A stretch of DNA of 6,794 bases from assembly GCA_023262065.1 (NCBI GenBank), contig JALRDW010000088.1, positions 1 through 6,794 on the forward strand, written 5' to 3'. This stretch comes from Acidimicrobiia bacterium (GTDB lineage Bacteria; Actinomycetota; Acidimicrobiia; IMCC26256). Of this stretch, positions 1 to 5,080 are shown piece after piece (positions within the stretch are counted from its first letter, which is position 1; the number at the start of each line of letters is the position of its first letter). Made by a program: the position numbers and the translations under genes. Below the pieces are notes generated by a model, which was not told where the DNA came from, did no database searches, and worked only from the letters and a program-made list of their open reading frames with translations.

Positions 1-53
1 GCCCGCGGCCGTTGGTGTCGCTGGCGTCGTTGATTCCTGCGCTGTAGCAGTCG

Positions 54-509
54 TCAGGCGGGCAACGATCGGCGGACGGTGTAGCGCACGATCGTGCGTT
101 TCGTGAGGCGTGATGCCGTGAGGTTGGGGCGCTCGTCGAGAACGGTGCCGACGACGCGGTCGAGCGCGCGACGTCGCCGACCTTCTTCGGCGTTGACCTC
201 GCCGATCCAACTGCGGTGACCCGCAACGCGCACCGTGGCGTCGACCACCTCGAGGATGTCGTAGACGGTCCACTCGGTGTCCCACGCGTTCACGCGCACG
301 CACAGCACCGTCTCGCCCCAGTCCTGGGACGTGATGGCGTTGACCACCTTGGCGCGGGCGGCCACCTTCTCGAGGGGCGAGACGGAGTCCTCGAGGTCGA
401 GGAACACCATGTCGGCACCGAGGCTCGGACCCTTGCCGAGCATCTTCTCGCTCGACCCGGGGATCGAGAGGCAGGAACGGCGGGGCAGGTTCTTCGTGCG
501 TTCGGACAT
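54..509 (-). CDS. Truncated/chimeric CoA-ester lyase (CitE / HpcH-HpaI family), N-terminal part only
   Basis: Residues 1-~89 are a clear start of a malyl-CoA/citramalyl-CoA lyase-type aldolase, which cleaves or forms beta-hydroxyacyl-CoA esters in the cytoplasm: NLPRRSCLSIPGSSEKML (7-24), FLDLEDSVSPLEK (36-48), and VRVNAWDTEW (71-80) with the conserved substrate-binding Arg72. Family members are about 270-330 aa; this product is 151 aa. From about residue 90 (position ~242) the expected strand carrying MLPKV is absent. It is replaced by an Arg-rich tail (RRRRALDRVV at 111-120, RLTKRTIVRY at 134-143) that I do not recognise. The Mg2+-ligand Glu and Asp and the CoA-binding C-terminus are therefore missing, and the product is probably inactive as a lyase. 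The tail keeps a mostly G/C third position, so it looks like genuine coding sequence rather than a simple frameshift. The ATG at 509 has no Shine-Dalgarno but a TACGCT box 8 nt upstream. The 53 bp beyond the stop hold no recognisable gene. Confidence 0.72.
   Translation of the reverse strand: MSERTKNLPRRSCLSIPGSSEKMLGKGPSLGADMVFLDLEDSVSPLEKVAARAKVVNAITSQDWGETVLCVRVNAWDTEWTVYDILEVVDATVRVAGHRSWIGEVNAEEGRRRRALDRVVGTVLDERPNLTASRLTKRTIVRYTVRRSLPA
85..98. repeat. 14-nt perfect palindrome
   Basis: CGCACGATCGTGCG reads the same on both strands, seven base pairs on each side of a centre between 91 and 92. It lies inside the unrecognised tail of the truncated lyase gene, in a stretch visibly less GC-rich than the rest of the window. 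It could be a protein-binding site or chance in coding DNA; nothing else supports a role. Confidence 0.5.
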
Positions 510-517
510 GGTGGCGG

Positions 518-523
518 AGCGTA
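518..523 (-). promoter_or_regulatory. Candidate -10 box (TACGCT) of the lyase gene, leaderless type
   Basis: On the minus strand TACGCT matches the actinobacterial -10 consensus TANNNT and ends 8 nt before the ATG at 509. No purine-rich Shine-Dalgarno lies between them. This spacing places transcription initiation at or next to the A of the start codon, as in leaderless mRNAs. No convincing -35 element is visible. Confidence 0.45.
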
Positions 524-567
524 ATCAGCGCCGGCCGCAGCGCCCAACCGGGACCCGCCGCACCCGG

Positions 568-573
568 TACCCT
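568..573 (+). promoter_or_regulatory. Candidate -10 box (TACCCT) of the MBL gene, leaderless type
   Basis: TACCCT fits TANNNT and is separated by only 6 nt (CGCCGC) from the ATG at 580. No Shine-Dalgarno is present, so a leaderless transcript is likely. With a 17-bp spacer its -35 would fall at about 545-550, overlapping the corresponding -35 zone (541-546) of the divergent lyase promoter. Confidence 0.5.
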
Positions 574-579
574 CGCCGC

Positions 580-1431
580 ATGGCCCGCGACCTGCCCACG
601 AACACGCTCGCCGAGATCGCCGACGGGGTGCTCGTCTGGCTGCAGCCCGGCGGGGAGTCCGGGGTGAGCAACGCAGGGGTCGTGGTCGACGACGACGGGC
701 TGACCGTGATCGACACCCTCATGGTCCCGGAGCAGTGGCAGCCCTTCGCCGCGGCGGTGAACGCCCTCGGCCCGCCCGTCCGGAGGGTCGTGCTCACCCA
801 CGCCCACATCGACCACGTCGGCGGGACGGCCGCGTTCCGCAACGCGATGGTGCTCGGCTCGCCGGTCACGAGCGAGCTCCTCGACCAGACCATGCCGTTG
901 GACGCCTACAAGGCGTTCATGCCCGCCTTCGTCGACGGGTTCGACGAACTGGCGGCGATCGGGACGCGACCGGTGAGCCACATCGTCGACGACGCCGCTG
1001 CACTCACCCCGCGGATCGAGCTGCTCCCCGCCGCCGGCCACACCGCGGGGGACGTCATGGTGCTCGTCCCGGAGGCCGATGTGCTCTTCGCGGGCGACCT
1101 CTGCTTCTTCGGCGTGACGCCACTCGCGTTCCAGGGCGACGTCGTGCAGTGGGCCGCCGTGCTCGACGCCGTGGCCGACCTCGCCGAGATCATCGTGCCC
1201 GGGCACGGACCGGTGGGCGGCGAGGACGAGGTGCGTGCGCTGCAGGGCTACCTGCAGGCCTGCGTGGATGCGGCCGGCGATCCGGCGGCGATCCCGGCCG
1301 GGCCGTGGGACGGGTGGCTCGAACGGGCCGATCGCGACGCGATCAACGTCGAGCGGGCGGCGATGCTGGCGGCGGGTGAGGATCCACTCGCCTTCCCGCC
1401 GGCGATGCTGCGGGCCCTCGGGCTCGGCTGA
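580..1431 (+). CDS. MBL-fold metallo-hydrolase
   Basis: A 283-aa cytoplasmic metallo-beta-lactamase-fold hydrolase with no signal peptide. The dinuclear metal site is complete: HAHIDH at 74-79 (His74, His76, Asp78, His79), His154 in GHTAGD, Asp173 in FAGDL, and His209 in VPGHGP. The N-terminal strands are SNAGVVVDDDGLTVIDT (30-46). Enzymes of this class hydrolyse thioesters, lactones, phosphoesters or oxidised small molecules; the motifs do not decide the substrate. Residues ~215-283 form a helical tail that may cap the active site. The ATG at 580 is chosen because the family N-terminus begins right after it, the reading frame upstream lies opposite the lyase gene, and a -10-like box sits 6 nt upstream. 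It is divergent from the lyase gene (70 bp apart) and convergent with the split-barrel gene (13 bp between stops), so it is probably monocistronic. Confidence 0.9.
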   Translation: MARDLPTNTLAEIADGVLVWLQPGGESGVSNAGVVVDDDGLTVIDTLMVPEQWQPFAAAVNALGPPVRRVVLTHAHIDHVGGTAAFRNAMVLGSPVTSELLDQTMPLDAYKAFMPAFVDGFDELAAIGTRPVSHIVDDAAALTPRIELLPAAGHTAGDVMVLVPEADVLFAGDLCFFGVTPLAFQGDVVQWAAVLDAVADLAEIIVPGHGPVGGEDEVRALQGYLQACVDAAGDPAAIPAGPWDGWLERADRDAINVERAAMLAAGEDPLAFPPAMLRALGLG

Positions 1432-1444
1432 GTCGACCGAGGGG

Positions 1445-1906
1445 TCAGTACAGCCCCCCGAGCTTGGTGTGGTCCCAGGAGACGACCTTCTCCGGCGTGA
1501 TGCGCACGCCGAACCGCTTCGCACCCATCGCGCGCACGCCCTCACGGGTGGCCTCGTCGTTGATCGGCCCCCAGTACTTCTCGAAGACGGCCTCGCCGAT
1601 CTCGTTCACCGGGTCCCGATCCTCCTGGATGACGGCCCGGCCGGAGATGGTGACGCCGCGGAGCTCGCCGTAGTCCGCACCGTCCGCACACAGCACGGTG
1701 ACCCGGGGGTCACGCTGGAGGTTGACGATCTTCTGGCTCCGGCCGTAGGTCCAGAAGCAGATGTCGCCGTCGAGCACCGTGAACCACATCGTGACGAGGT
1801 GCGGGCTGCCGTCGGCGTTGATCGAGGCGACCTGGAGGTCCCGCTGGTCCGCGAGGTAGGCGGCGACCTCGTCGTCGGTCATGCGGATGAGTTCGCGTCG
1901 GCTCAC
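1445..1906 (-). CDS. PPOX-class (FDOR-type) split-barrel flavin/F420-dependent protein
   Basis: A 153-aa protein of the pyridoxamine 5'-phosphate oxidase-like split-beta-barrel superfamily. Typical elements run in order: a short N-terminal helix (DDEVAAYLADQRDL, 11-24), the barrel strand with SPHLVTMWF (34-42), WTYGRSQKIVNLQRDPRVTVL (52-72; the R-x-x-K-x-x-N-x-x-R-D-P-R cofactor-phosphate region), GVTISGRAVI (84-93), and a C-terminal strand FGVRITPEKVVSWDHTK (132-148). In actinobacteria, short proteins of this pattern are mostly FDOR-B enzymes that bind deazaflavin F420, although FMN or heme is possible; physiological substrates are usually unknown. The GTG at 1906 is preferred over the Met at residue 9 because a GAGGAG sits 5 nt upstream. 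It faces the MBL gene tail to tail and is divergent from the small Trx-like gene, with 89 bp shared between the two starts. Confidence 0.85.
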   Translation of the reverse strand: MSRRELIRMTDDEVAAYLADQRDLQVASINADGSPHLVTMWFTVLDGDICFWTYGRSQKIVNLQRDPRVTVLCADGADYGELRGVTISGRAVIQEDRDPVNEIGEAVFEKYWGPINDEATREGVRAMGAKRFGVRITPEKVVSWDHTKLGGLY

Positions 1907-1911
1907 CGGGG

Positions 1912-1917
1912 CTCCTC
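1912..1917 (-). promoter_or_regulatory. Ribosome binding site (GAGGAG) of the split-barrel gene
   Basis: GAGGAG on the minus strand lies 5 nt before the GTG at 1906. It decides this GTG start over the internal ATG eight codons later, and contrasts with neighbouring genes that lack any Shine-Dalgarno. Confidence 0.65.
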
Positions 1918-1960
1918 GGGTCGGGCCGGACCCACGACGTCCGGGGGCGGCAGGAGCCGG

Positions 1961-1966
1961 AGCCTA
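1961..1966 (-). promoter_or_regulatory. Candidate -10 box (TAGGCT) of the split-barrel gene
   Basis: TAGGCT on the minus strand fits TANNNT. A start about 7 nt downstream would give a 5' leader of roughly 48 nt containing the GAGGAG site. The same hexamer, in the context GTAGGCTC, precedes the esterase-thioredoxin gene. The -35 is not recognisable. Confidence 0.35.
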
Positions 1967-1981
1967 CCGACGCCCGCGCGG

Positions 1982-1987
1982 TATCGT
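1982..1987 (+). promoter_or_regulatory. Candidate -10 box (TATCGT) of the small Trx-like gene, leaderless type
   Basis: TATCGT fits TANNNT and ends 8 nt before the GTG at 1996, with only CCCCGGCC between. No Shine-Dalgarno exists for this GTG, so leaderless initiation is the simplest reading. It lies only 15 bp from the opposing TAGGCT box. Confidence 0.45.
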
Positions 1988-1995
1988 CCCCGGCC

Positions 1996-2436
1996 GTGGC
2001 CACCAATCCCGATCCGCAGACCCCACTCACGACGCTCGCCGGCGACGTCCGGTCGATCGACGACTGGACGACGACCTTCCACCTCTGCCTCATCGTGCTG
2101 CCGGACCAGATGGAGGCGCGCTCCTTCCTGCCCGTGGCCGATCGGATCTTCAAGGTGTTCGGCGACGCCGACTGCCACACCGCGCTCGTCGTGCCGTCGA
2201 CCGCCGCCATCGCCCGCCGCATCCTCGGCGACCACGGGGAGCGGAACCTGACCTTCGTCGACCCGGACCGGGTCCTCGTCGATGCGCTCGGCCTCACGGC
2301 ACTGCCGGCGCTCGTCCACATCCGTCAGGACACCTCGGTCGGTGCCGCCGCCGAGGGGTGGGACGCCACCGAGTGGCAACGGGTCGCCGACTCGCTCGCC
2401 ACGGCGATGGCCTGGTCGGCCCCCGAACTCGTCTGA
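1996..2436 (+). CDS. Small protein with thioredoxin-like fold pattern, no CXXC
   Basis: A 146-aa soluble protein that I do not recognise by name. The alternation of hydrophobic strands and helices resembles a thioredoxin fold: strand FHLCLIVLP (28-36), helix 41-55, strand HTALVVPS (61-68), helix 69-79, strand NLTFVDP (84-90), helix 91-98, a likely cis-proline in TALPALVHI (101-109, Pro104), and a last helix WDATEWQRVADSLATAM (122-138). The redox CXXC is absent: the position after the first core strand reads PDQMEARSF, and the only cysteines (Cys31, Cys60) lie within or at the edge of strands. A catalytic disulfide oxidoreductase is therefore unlikely; a binding or scaffold role is an inference only. 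The start is the GTG with a -10-like box 8 nt upstream. GC-rich third positions support real coding. The gene stands alone, followed by a 353-bp gap. Confidence 0.7.
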   Translation: MATNPDPQTPLTTLAGDVRSIDDWTTTFHLCLIVLPDQMEARSFLPVADRIFKVFGDADCHTALVVPSTAAIARRILGDHGERNLTFVDPDRVLVDALGLTALPALVHIRQDTSVGAAAEGWDATEWQRVADSLATAMAWSAPELV

Positions 2437-2473
2437 GGCCCCCGGCGTCACCATCGGGAGGGCGCCGGGCCCC
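2437..2473 (+). terminator. Possible weak terminator hairpin after the Trx-like gene
   Basis: Immediately after the stop, CCCGGCG (2441-2447) can pair with CGCCGGG (2463-2469), giving 7 G:C pairs around a 15-nt loop, with GG/CC closing outside a mismatch. No T-run follows, so this is only a weak candidate. Confidence 0.3.
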
Positions 2474-2476
2474 ATC

Positions 2477-2530
2477 GGAGCCGGTCCGGACCCCGCCGAG
2501 CCCCGCCCCGGGAGCCGGTACCGGACACCC
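2477..2530. repeat. Imperfect direct repeat (2477-2494 and 2511-2530)
   Basis: GGAGCCGGT-CCGGAC-CCC is repeated 34 bp later as GGAGCCGGTACCGGACACCC, differing only by two single-base insertions. The second copy contains the palindrome CCGGTACCGG (2515-2524). It could be a paired binding site or a local duplication. Confidence 0.5.
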
Positions 2531-2581
2531 TGTCCGCCGCCCCGCAGCCATGCTGGATTCCGGCCCCGCACTCCCGCGAAC

Positions 2582-2596
2582 TGCGCGAATCGTGCA
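2582..2596. promoter_or_regulatory. Imperfect 15-nt palindrome, possible operator
   Basis: TGCGCGAATCGTGCA is symmetrical apart from its central base and one mismatched pair (positions 4 and 12). It lies ~65 bp upstream of the TAGGGT box, in non-coding DNA, which is a plausible place for an activator or repressor site. No known regulator consensus is matched. Confidence 0.25.
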
Positions 2597-2660
2597 CCGG
2601 TAAAGGCGCAGGTCAGGGCGAGATTGGCCCCCGGCGTCGCATCCGGGGGGTCCGTCCGCG

Positions 2661-2666
2661 TAGGGT
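2661..2666 (+). promoter_or_regulatory. Candidate -10 box (TAGGGT) of the NlpC/P60 gene
   Basis: TAGGGT fits TANNNT and would start transcription near 2673, giving a leader of about 115 nt. No clear -35 sequence is present at 17-19 bp spacing, so the site is tentative. Confidence 0.3.
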
Positions 2667-2675
2667 CTGGGGGCC

Positions 2676-2699
2676 GACAGCAATCGAGTTCGTGTTGTC
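2676..2699 (+). other. Small hairpin at the start of the presumed NlpC/P60 leader
   Basis: GACAGCA (2676-2682) pairs with TGTTGTC (2693-2699), seven pairs including one G-U, around a 10-nt loop. If transcription starts at ~2673 this would form the very 5' end of the mRNA and could stabilise it. No match to a known riboswitch was recognised. Confidence 0.3.
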
Positions 2700-2773
2700 G
2701 CGCGCTCGTCCTACCGCTGTGCAATCCGTGTTCAGCAAGGACCAACCGAGGCCCCGAGCCAACGCCCGAGACC

Positions 2774-2779
2774 AGAGGA
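2774..2779 (+). promoter_or_regulatory. Ribosome binding site (AGAGGA) of the NlpC/P60 gene
   Basis: AGAGGA lies 10 nt before the ATG at 2790. The spacing is slightly long but acceptable. The start is further supported by the signal peptide beginning at this Met. Confidence 0.5.
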
Positions 2780-2789
2780 CGGCCCCCAC

Positions 2790-3875
2790 ATGAACCTCCG
2801 GAAGAAGATCCTTCCCCTCACCGCGATCGCCATGAGCACCCTGCTCGGCGTCGCCACCGCCGCCGAGGCGGCCCCCATCGACGCGAAGCGCCGCCAGGCC
2901 GCCGCCCTCGAGGCGTCGATCTCGGCGAACGGCGCCCGCATCAGCGCCCTCGCCGAGCAGCTCAACGGTGCCCGGTACCGGGTGACCCAGGCGCAGGCCG
3001 GCATCGCCGAGGCCCAGCGTCGCACCGAGGCCGCCCAGAACGAGACCAATCGGATCAAGGCGTTGCTCTCGACCCGGGCCGCCACGATCTACAAGGGCGC
3101 GACCACCGGATCGCCGCTCCAGGCCACGAACGTCAAGAAGGTCAACGAGATCGGCATCCGATCGAAGTACGCGTCGGCCGCCGCGACCCACGACGACGCC
3201 CTCCTCGAGATGCTCCAGCGCTCCCGCGAGGCCCTCGCGGTCCAGAAGGCCGCCCTCGAGCGCCAGAAGGCCGCCGCCGCGGCCGAGCGCGACCGGGTCG
3301 ATGCGGCCAAGGCGCAGGTCGCTGCGGCGAACGCCCAGCAGCAGCGCCTCCTCGGGCAGGTGAAGGGCGAGATCGCGACCCTCGTCGCCCAGGAGGCCGC
3401 ACGCCGTGAGGCGGCGGCCCGGGCGGCGGCCCTCCGCAGCGTCGCCCCGACCACCGCCCGTGCCGGTGCCCAGGCGCCGCGGGGTCGCACCGGCAACCCC
3501 GAACTGTTCCCGAACATCCCGGCCCCCTCGCCGCGGGCGGCCGCGGCGATTGCGTTCGCCCGGGCCCAGCTCGGCAAGCCGTACCGCTACGCGACCTCGG
3601 GACCGAACACCTACGACTGCTCGGGCCTCACGATGGCGGCCTGGCGGGCGGCCGGTGTGAGCCTCCCGCACTTCTCGGGTGCCCAGTACCGGATGCTCCC
3701 GCACGTGCCCCTGAGCGCGATCCAGCCGGGCGACCTCGTGTTCTACGGCCCCAACGGGTCGAACCACGTGTCGCTCTACATCGGTGGCGGCATGGTGATC
3801 ACCGCGCCCCAGACCGGTGACGTCGTGAAGATCTCGCCGCTGCGCCCGCCGATGGGCGTCGGCCGCCCGGGCTGA
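2790..3875 (+). CDS. Secreted coiled-coil NlpC/P60 peptidoglycan endopeptidase (RipA-like)
   Basis: A 361-aa exported cell-wall hydrolase. Residues 1-27 are a Sec signal peptide (basic MNLRKK, hydrophobic core, cleavage after AEA at 27). Residues ~30-95 and ~135-215 are Ala/Gln/Glu/Arg-rich helices of the coiled-coil type found in RipA-like and PcsB-like hydrolases, where they hold the enzyme inactive or dock it to the divisome. A Pro/Ala linker (~218-250) leads to the NlpC/P60 domain (~251-361), which cleaves peptide stems of peptidoglycan. Catalytic Cys277 sits in YDCSGL and His326 in NHVSLYIG. The third polar residue, Glu in RipA and often His, Asn or Asp elsewhere, aligns with Thr338 in MVITAP, which is unusual. 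PGDLVFYGPNGSNH (313-326) closely resembles RipA. The C-terminus ends soon after KISPLR. The gene stands alone between a long upstream region and a strong terminator. Confidence 0.92.
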   Translation: MNLRKKILPLTAIAMSTLLGVATAAEAAPIDAKRRQAAALEASISANGARISALAEQLNGARYRVTQAQAGIAEAQRRTEAAQNETNRIKALLSTRAATIYKGATTGSPLQATNVKKVNEIGIRSKYASAAATHDDALLEMLQRSREALAVQKAALERQKAAAAAERDRVDAAKAQVAAANAQQQRLLGQVKGEIATLVAQEAARREAAARAAALRSVAPTTARAGAQAPRGRTGNPELFPNIPAPSPRAAAAIAFARAQLGKPYRYATSGPNTYDCSGLTMAAWRAAGVSLPHFSGAQYRMLPHVPLSAIQPGDLVFYGPNGSNHVSLYIGGGMVITAPQTGDVVKISPLRPPMGVGRPG

Positions 3876-3908
3876 TCCGAGCCCCCGCAGGGGACCACCT
3901 ATCCGAAC

Positions 3909-3937
3909 CGAGGGCCCGGCCGCAGGCCGGGCCCTCG
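3909..3937. terminator. Strong hairpin terminator between convergent genes
   Basis: A perfect 13-bp stem, 3909-3921 with 3925-3937, and a GCA triloop. It lies 33 bp after the NlpC/P60 stop and 28 bp from the stop of the convergent esterase-thioredoxin gene, so it can serve both strands. No T-tract follows on the plus strand, as is common for high-GC actinobacterial terminators. Confidence 0.85.
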
Positions 3938-3965
3938 TCGCGGGTGGGGTCGGGGGCGGTGCGGG

Positions 3966-4973
3966 TCAGGGGATGACGAGCATGCCGAGGTCGCCCTCGA
4001 TCTGGGGTCGCGGCTTGGCCCCCTGGGACATCCGCTCGAGACGTCCGTTGCGGAACAGCGCGATGAGCGGGATCGACTGGATGCCGTACTCCTGCGCGAG
4101 CGCCGGCTCCTCGTCGATGTTGACCTTCACCACCCGGTAGGCGCCCTCCCGCATGACCGCGATCTGCTCGACGATCGGCGAGACCTGCCGACAGGGCTGG
4201 CACCACGGGGCCCAGAAGTCGACGATCACCGGGAGCGGGCTGCGGAGCACCTCCTCGGCGAAGGTCGCGGTCGTCACCCGCCCGACCGGACCCTGCGGGG
4301 GATCGGCCGGCACCGGTGTCGACGGCGACTCCCCGGCCTCGACCGCGGTGAGCCAGGCCCGCGCGGCGTGCAGGCCCTCCATCGCGACCCCATGACCCAT
4401 GGGGAACTCGACGTAGGTGGTCGGCACGCGGCGGGCCTCGAGGTCCCGGGCGAGGGCCCGGGCCCGGTCGACCGCGACCACGGGGTCCTCGCTGCCGTGC
4501 TCGATGAGCACCGGCAGCCGTGTGATCGCCTCGTCGTCGACCGGGACCGGCAACGGCGGGCCGGGCAGCGCCGGGCTGAGCGCGAGCACCCCCCGCGGGG
4601 TCGCTCGGTCCGCGTGGAGGCCGAGCGCGAGCGCCAGGCCCGCACCCTGGGAGAACCCGCCGAGGATCGCCGCCGACCGGTCGACCCCGTGCTCGAGGCA
4701 TGCGGCGTCGAGGACCCCGTCGAGGGCGGCCAACGATGCGGCGAACCGGTCGAGGTCGGGCGCACCGTCGGGTCCCCAGGTGTACCAGGCGTACCCGGGT
4801 GTGCCGGGCACGGCGAGCGGGCCGCGGGGCAGGACGACCGCGTACTCGCCGTCCGGGTCGAGGTACGGGAGCAGGCCGGCGAGGTCACGCTCGTCCGCGC
4901 CGAAACCGTGGACGAGCAGGAGGAGGCGCTGGGCCGTCGGCGGAGCGACGACCTCGACGTGGAGATCGGTCAT
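3966..4973 (-). CDS. Carboxylesterase-type alpha/beta hydrolase fused to a C-terminal thioredoxin domain
   Basis: One 335-aa chain with two complete domains. Residues ~1-212 are an Abhydrolase_2 (phospholipase/carboxylesterase) domain: oxyanion-loop motif VHGFGADERDL (21-31), nucleophile Ser108 in GGFSQGAG, acid Asp163 in HGSEDPVV, base His194 in MGHG. Residues 213-230 are a Pro-rich linker. Residues ~231-335 are thioredoxin: VIVDFWAPWCQPCR (249-262) with redox Cys258 and Cys261, VVKVNIDEEP (281-290), and the cis-proline loop QSIPLI (299-304, Pro302). The active site is CQPC, not the usual CGPC. No signal peptide or membrane segment is visible, so the protein is cytosolic. The hydrolase probably acts on short acyl esters or thioesters; physical coupling to a dithiol relay suggests redox control or a thiol-linked substrate, which is inference. 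The ATG at 4973 is preceded by TAGGCT 6 nt upstream, without a Shine-Dalgarno. Confidence 0.9.
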   Translation of the reverse strand: MTDLHVEVVAPPTAQRLLLLVHGFGADERDLAGLLPYLDPDGEYAVVLPRGPLAVPGTPGYAWYTWGPDGAPDLDRFAASLAALDGVLDAACLEHGVDRSAAILGGFSQGAGLALALGLHADRATPRGVLALSPALPGPPLPVPVDDEAITRLPVLIEHGSEDPVVAVDRARALARDLEARRVPTTYVEFPMGHGVAMEGLHAARAWLTAVEAGESPSTPVPADPPQGPVGRVTTATFAEEVLRSPLPVIVDFWAPWCQPCRQVSPIVEQIAVMREGAYRVVKVNIDEEPALAQEYGIQSIPLIALFRNGRLERMSQGAKPRPQIEGDLGMLVIP

Positions 4974-4979
4974 GCGCCG

Positions 4980-4985
4980 AGCCTA
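4980..4985 (-). promoter_or_regulatory. Candidate -10 box (TAGGCT) of the esterase-thioredoxin gene, leaderless type
   Basis: On the minus strand TAGGCT is followed by CGGCGC and then the ATG at 4973. The 6-nt spacing equals that of the MBL gene (TACCCT, CGCCGC, ATG). No Shine-Dalgarno is present. Confidence 0.5.
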
Positions 4986-4997
4986 CGAGCCGCGCCG

Positions 4998-5009
4998 GGG
5001 CCCGGGCCC
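4998..5009. repeat. 12-nt GC palindrome in the divergent intergenic region
   Basis: GGGCCCGGGCCC is a perfect palindrome between the esterase-thioredoxin and LLM genes, about where the -35 of the minus-strand promoter should be. It may be an operator or merely GC-rich low complexity. Confidence 0.3.
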
Positions 5010-5080
5010 GGACGCGTTCGCCCACCGGGGGACGACCGTGCCAACATCGGCCGCGCCCGGCACCCGGCCCGCGGCGGATG

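Larger units (their letters stand above)
2437..2638. repeat. 13-nt direct repeat pair (2437-2449 and 2626-2638)
   Basis: GGCCCCCGGCGTC occurs exactly twice in the gap, 189 bp apart. Each copy is followed after a few bases by ATCGGG or ATCCGGG. The first copy abuts the stop codon of the Trx-like gene; the second lies just upstream of the TAGGGT box. Function unknown; low-complexity GC sequence could produce it by chance. Confidence 0.5.
2437..2789. other. 353-bp intergenic region upstream of the NlpC/P60 gene
   Basis: No reading frame here has coding character. The stretch contains two copies of a 13-nt direct repeat, a tandem-like imperfect 20-nt repeat, an imperfect 15-nt palindrome, a TAGGGT box and a small hairpin in the presumed leader. 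The second half (after ~2580) is less GC-rich than the first, as expected for a promoter and leader. I looked for the conserved core of the c-di-AMP (ydaO) riboswitch, which often precedes actinobacterial cell-wall hydrolases, and did not find it. Confidence 0.6.

Noticed and set aside
1..240. Lyase continuing in another frame through a single frameshift
   Set aside because: None of the three minus-strand frames downstream of ~242 shows the expected MLPKV or later lyase motifs, so one indel does not restore the gene.
277..579. Extension of the MBL reading frame upstream to an ATG at 277, adding 101 residues
   Set aside because: This part lies opposite the well-supported lyase N-terminus, has no domain similarity, and the ATG at 580 has a promoter-like box and matches the start of the MBL fold.
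2600..2789. c-di-AMP (ydaO/yuaA) riboswitch before the NlpC/P60 gene
   Set aside because: The context fits, but the conserved GGGGTGAA-like and CTCACCTCGCAGG-like core segments are not found in the leader.
2790..3767. Long open frames antisense to or overlapping the NlpC/P60 gene
   Set aside because: They are shadow frames produced by high GC and few stops; they have no recognisable domain and biased Arg/Gly/Pro-rich composition.
3909..3937. Perfect inverted repeat as a mobile-element terminus or attachment site
   Set aside because: Its 13-bp stem, triloop and position between convergent stops are those of a bidirectional terminator; no transposase or second copy is present.
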